A stretch of 24,057 nt of DNA from an uncultured Lachnospiraceae bacterium. GTDB taxonomy: Bacteria > Bacillota > Clostridia > Lachnospirales > Lachnospiraceae. Below the pieces are notes generated by a model that did no database searches, was not told the DNA's origin, and saw nothing but the letters and a program-made list of their open reading frames with translations. Position 1 is the stretch's first letter; every line of letters starts with the position of its first letter. The stretch is from contig CAUEYX010000043.1 in NCBI GenBank assembly GCA_959022495.1, positions 1 to 24,057 on the forward strand. The letters are read 5' to 3'. Both the position numbers and the translations under genes were made by a program. Positions 22,022-24,057 of the stretch are shown here, piece by piece.

Positions 22022-23312
22022 ACAATTACAAACCCGGCTGCAGATCTTCCTCGTTGTTATCTTTATGGCAGTTGTCTCTTTGATTCTGGGATTTTCTTTC
22101 TGGAATACCTGGCAGGCAAGCCAGATGGCCGATGTTTCTTACATCCAGCGCATGGCTTCCCTGATCATTTATCAACTGGAGGCGGACCCCTCAGCACCGG
22201 AAGCCCTGCTCTCCGATTACGAACGGGAAATGAATGTGTATACGATTTTAAAGGATAACACCGGGCAAGTCTTATACCAGAGCAGTCCGGACACCCGTAC
22301 AGACTTTGACACACTGGGAGAGATCGCACAAGAGAGTATCGAAATGGTTTCCGCGGCAGATCATGCGGATCTGCCAAAAATAACAGACCAGGGAGGTTAC
22401 GGAGAAATCGAAGGGAATAGCCATGACCGTTATTACGTGATCCCTGCGGTCATCAGCACAAAAACAGGACAATGGTACTCACTGGTGCTGTTTTATGAAC
22501 AGACCTCCATCCGGGAACTCCTGCTCCGGCAGCTTCCTGCCTGCGGCAGTATCTGGCTGCTGGCCTTTGGCTGTATCCTGACCGTGAGCCGTTTCCTCCT
22601 GCGCCGGGCATTTGAGCCAACCGAACGCGTGTTGAAAGGACAGAAAGACTTTGTTGCAGCCGCTTCCCACGAACTGAAATCTCCTTTAGCCGTCATCATG
22701 GCGAACGCTGAGGCGATGGAAACCATGGGCGTGCAGAATCCGCAGATCCAGAATCATCTAAGCGTGATTGATACAGAATGTATGCGGATGTCTCGGCTCG
22801 TGCGGGATATGCTGCTGCTCGCCTCCTCCGATGCCGACAAGTGGACGGTCCACAGGCAGAAGATAAATATTGATACCCTGCTGATCACACTGTTCGAGGC
22901 TTACGAACCGGTATGCAAGGAAAAAGCCATTCAGCTTAAGCTGGCTCTGGAAGAGACAGAGTACCCACGCCTTTATACCGATCAGGAGCGCCTGTTTCAG
23001 ATCTTAAGCATCTTTCTGGATAATGCCGTCTCCTACTCCCCGGAAAACAGCAGCATCGAAATCCAGACCAGGCAGACCACCAAAGAGCTGACTTTTCTGG
23101 TGGCAGACCACGGGAAAGGGATTGCCAGGGCGGATCGGCCCTTCGTTTTCGACCGGTTCTACCGCGCGGATAAATCCCATACGGATAAATCCCACTTTGG
23201 CCTGGGGCTGAGCATCGCGGAAGAACTGGCGAAGATACTGTCAGGGAAGATCGGATTTGAAGATACTCCCGGCGGAGGAGCGACCTTCTTCCTGACATTG
23301 CCAATAAAATAG
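22014..23312 (+). CDS. Sensor histidine kinase (HisKA type)
   Basis: 432 residues. Two membrane helices (about 10-30 and 174-194) flank an extracytoplasmic sensor domain of about 145 residues (YTILKDNTGQVLYQSSPDTR). The HisKA helix carries His219 in ASHELKSPL; the ATPase domain has N box IFLDNAVSYS (Asn337), G1 DHGKGIA, F box FDRFYR and G2 FGLGLSIAEELA. A short RADKSHTDKSH repeat precedes G2. The ATG lies within the last codons of the regulator gene, so translation is coupled. The ligand is unknown; control of the divergent lipoprotein/FtsX exporter suggests sensing of an envelope-active compound. Confidence 0.93.
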   Translation: MLKQLQTRLQIFLVVIFMAVVSLILGFSFWNTWQASQMADVSYIQRMASLIIYQLEADPSAPEALLSDYEREMNVYTILKDNTGQVLYQSSPDTRTDFDTLGEIAQESIEMVSAADHADLPKITDQGGYGEIEGNSHDRYYVIPAVISTKTGQWYSLVLFYEQTSIRELLLRQLPACGSIWLLAFGCILTVSRFLLRRAFEPTERVLKGQKDFVAAASHELKSPLAVIMANAEAMETMGVQNPQIQNHLSVIDTECMRMSRLVRDMLLLASSDADKWTVHRQKINIDTLLITLFEAYEPVCKEKAIQLKLALEETEYPRLYTDQERLFQILSIFLDNAVSYSPENSSIEIQTRQTTKELTFLVADHGKGIARADRPFVFDRFYRADKSHTDKSHFGLGLSIAEELAKILSGKIGFEDTPGGGATFFLTLPIK

Positions 23313-23328
23313 ACAATAGAGAGTTTGC

Positions 23329-23357
23329 TTGCAGGTGATATGAGACAGATATATAAT
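23329..23357 (+). promoter_or_regulatory. Promoter of the DJ-1/PfpI gene
   Basis: TTGCAG (23329-23334), 17-bp spacer, TATAAT (23352-23357), 38 bases before the ATG. Confidence 0.65.
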
Positions 23358-23395
23358 AGCCTTACAAATTGAAAGTTGTGAAGGAGTAAATTAGA

Positions 23396-23995
23396 ATGAA
23401 AAAAACAATTTTATTTGTGATTTTACAGCAATATGCGGATTGGGAAGCTGCATATTTATCGTCTGCAATAACTATGTTAGGACAAGGGCAGTATGATATA
23501 AAAACAGTATCATTATCAAAAGATTATGTTCAGTCTATAGGTGGTTTTCGAGTATTACCAGATTATGATATTAAATCTGTTCCAAAGGATTATGAAGCAT
23601 TAGTTTTAATTGGTGGAATGACATGGAGAACAGAAAATACACAGCAAATAGAAGTGCTTGTAGAAGAGTGTTATCAAAAAGGTAAAGTATTAGGCGGTAT
23701 TTGTGACGCTTCTGCTTTTTTAGGTAAAGCTGGTGTTTTGAATGATGTAATACATACAAGTAATGATATAAATGACTTAAAACAATGGGCTGGCCCTTCC
23801 TATACAGGGGAAACAAAGTATGTTGCGAAACAGGCGGTTAGAGACAGAAATATAATAACCGCGAACGGAACGGCACCTATGGAATTTGCAAAAGAGATTT
23901 TGTCTGCTTTAAATGTAGCAAGTGAAGATAAAATATCAGAATGGTATAATTTCCATAAATTAGGTTTTTATACCGCGCCTATGCCTAAAATGTAA
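23396..23995 (+). CDS. DJ-1/PfpI family protein (class I glutamine amidotransferase-like)
   Basis: 199 residues with the DJ-1/PfpI fold: beta strand KKTILFVILQQYADWEAAYL (Glu17 in the usual acidic position), ALVLIGGMTW, and the nucleophile elbow VLGGICDASAFLG with Cys103. GTAPMEFAKEIL and WYNFHKLGFY are characteristic of a Firmicute subgroup annotated as glutamine amidotransferases. GAAGGAG precedes the ATG by 9 bases. Members act as hydrolases, glyoxalase/deglycase-like enzymes or stress proteins; which applies is not evident. The gene is clearly richer in A+T than the operon before it and has its own promoter, suggesting separate ancestry. Confidence 0.88.
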   Translation: MKKTILFVILQQYADWEAAYLSSAITMLGQGQYDIKTVSLSKDYVQSIGGFRVLPDYDIKSVPKDYEALVLIGGMTWRTENTQQIEVLVEECYQKGKVLGGICDASAFLGKAGVLNDVIHTSNDINDLKQWAGPSYTGETKYVAKQAVRDRNIITANGTAPMEFAKEILSALNVASEDKISEWYNFHKLGFYTAPMPKM

Positions 23996-24008
23996 ATCCC
24001 AGTTGAAC

Positions 24009-24054
24009 AAAATCGCTGCGCGATGGCCTGCGAAGGCTGTGGCATAGCGATTTT
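24009..24054. terminator. Long hairpin after the DJ-1 gene
   Basis: Arms AAAATCGCT (24009-24017) and AGCGATTTT (24046-24054) are perfect, and pairing continues inward with two mismatches to GGCC/GGCT around a TGCGAA loop, about 18-20 pairs in all. T-tracts on both strands suit a bidirectional terminator. Its size and near symmetry could also mark a dispersed repeat element. Confidence 0.65.
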
Positions 24055-24057
24055 CTG

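Noticed and set aside
24009..24054. Terminal hairpin considered as an integron attC or transposon end
   Set aside because: No integrase, core-site motifs or transposase nearby; T-tracts at the arms fit a terminator better.

Overview
The window reads as a gut-type Firmicute, most likely a Lachnospiraceae/Clostridia relative. Strong AGGAGG-type ribosome sites precede most genes, GHKL/LytTR and OmpR two-component systems sit beside FtsX-type ABC exporters, and a Tn916/Tn1549-like conjugative element carries a VaFE surface protein. No rRNA, tRNA, CRISPR array or transposase was seen. Species cannot be named from the sequence alone.

Layout. (1) 1-~3540: the outer end of an integrative conjugative element read on the minus strand: a long VaFE-repeat, thioester-containing, sortase-anchored surface protein, then the start of a DUF961 (YdcP-like) conjugation gene that leaves the window. 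The apparent element boundary (~3535-3541) falls inside the catalytic HPFxDGNGR motif of a host Fic gene, which is cut there. (2) 3.5-8.1 kb: a decaying accessory zone. It holds the truncated Fic gene, a MATE efflux gene with a large internal deletion next to an intact PadR regulator, an intact TetR + MntE-like CDF exporter pair with matching palindromic operators, and an ABC-F ATPase remnant (internal deletion plus frameshift). (3) 8.1-10.65 kb: an ABC half-exporter and a TetR regulator, sharing a CATG-N7-CATG type operator. (4) 10.65-16.4 kb: a LytTR response regulator and GHKL kinase, followed by an ABC ATPase, an 800-residue FtsX permease and an unrecognised 146-residue protein. A pair of 12-bp direct repeats 21 bp apart just upstream of the ABC promoter is the probable LytTR target. 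(5) 16.4-17.1 kb: remains of a second Fic system with a VbhA-like antitoxin, both damaged. (6) 17.3-23.3 kb: a lipoprotein/FtsX/FtsX/ATPase operon diverging from an OmpR-family regulator and histidine kinase. The two divergent promoters carry the same TTTTAGA boxes at the same distance from their -10 elements. (7) 23.4 kb to the end: an AT-rich DJ-1/PfpI gene with its own promoter and a long terminal hairpin.

The common theme is small efflux or export modules, each sitting beside its own regulator and recognisable operators, with several once-functional resistance or toxin genes visibly decaying between them. The most interesting points are the leader of the VaFE gene (two terminator hairpins inside a short reading frame that overlaps the VaFE start), the element boundary inside the Fic active-site motif, the face-to-face PadR-controlled promoters, and the symmetric regulator boxes between the lipoprotein-ABC operon and its two-component system.
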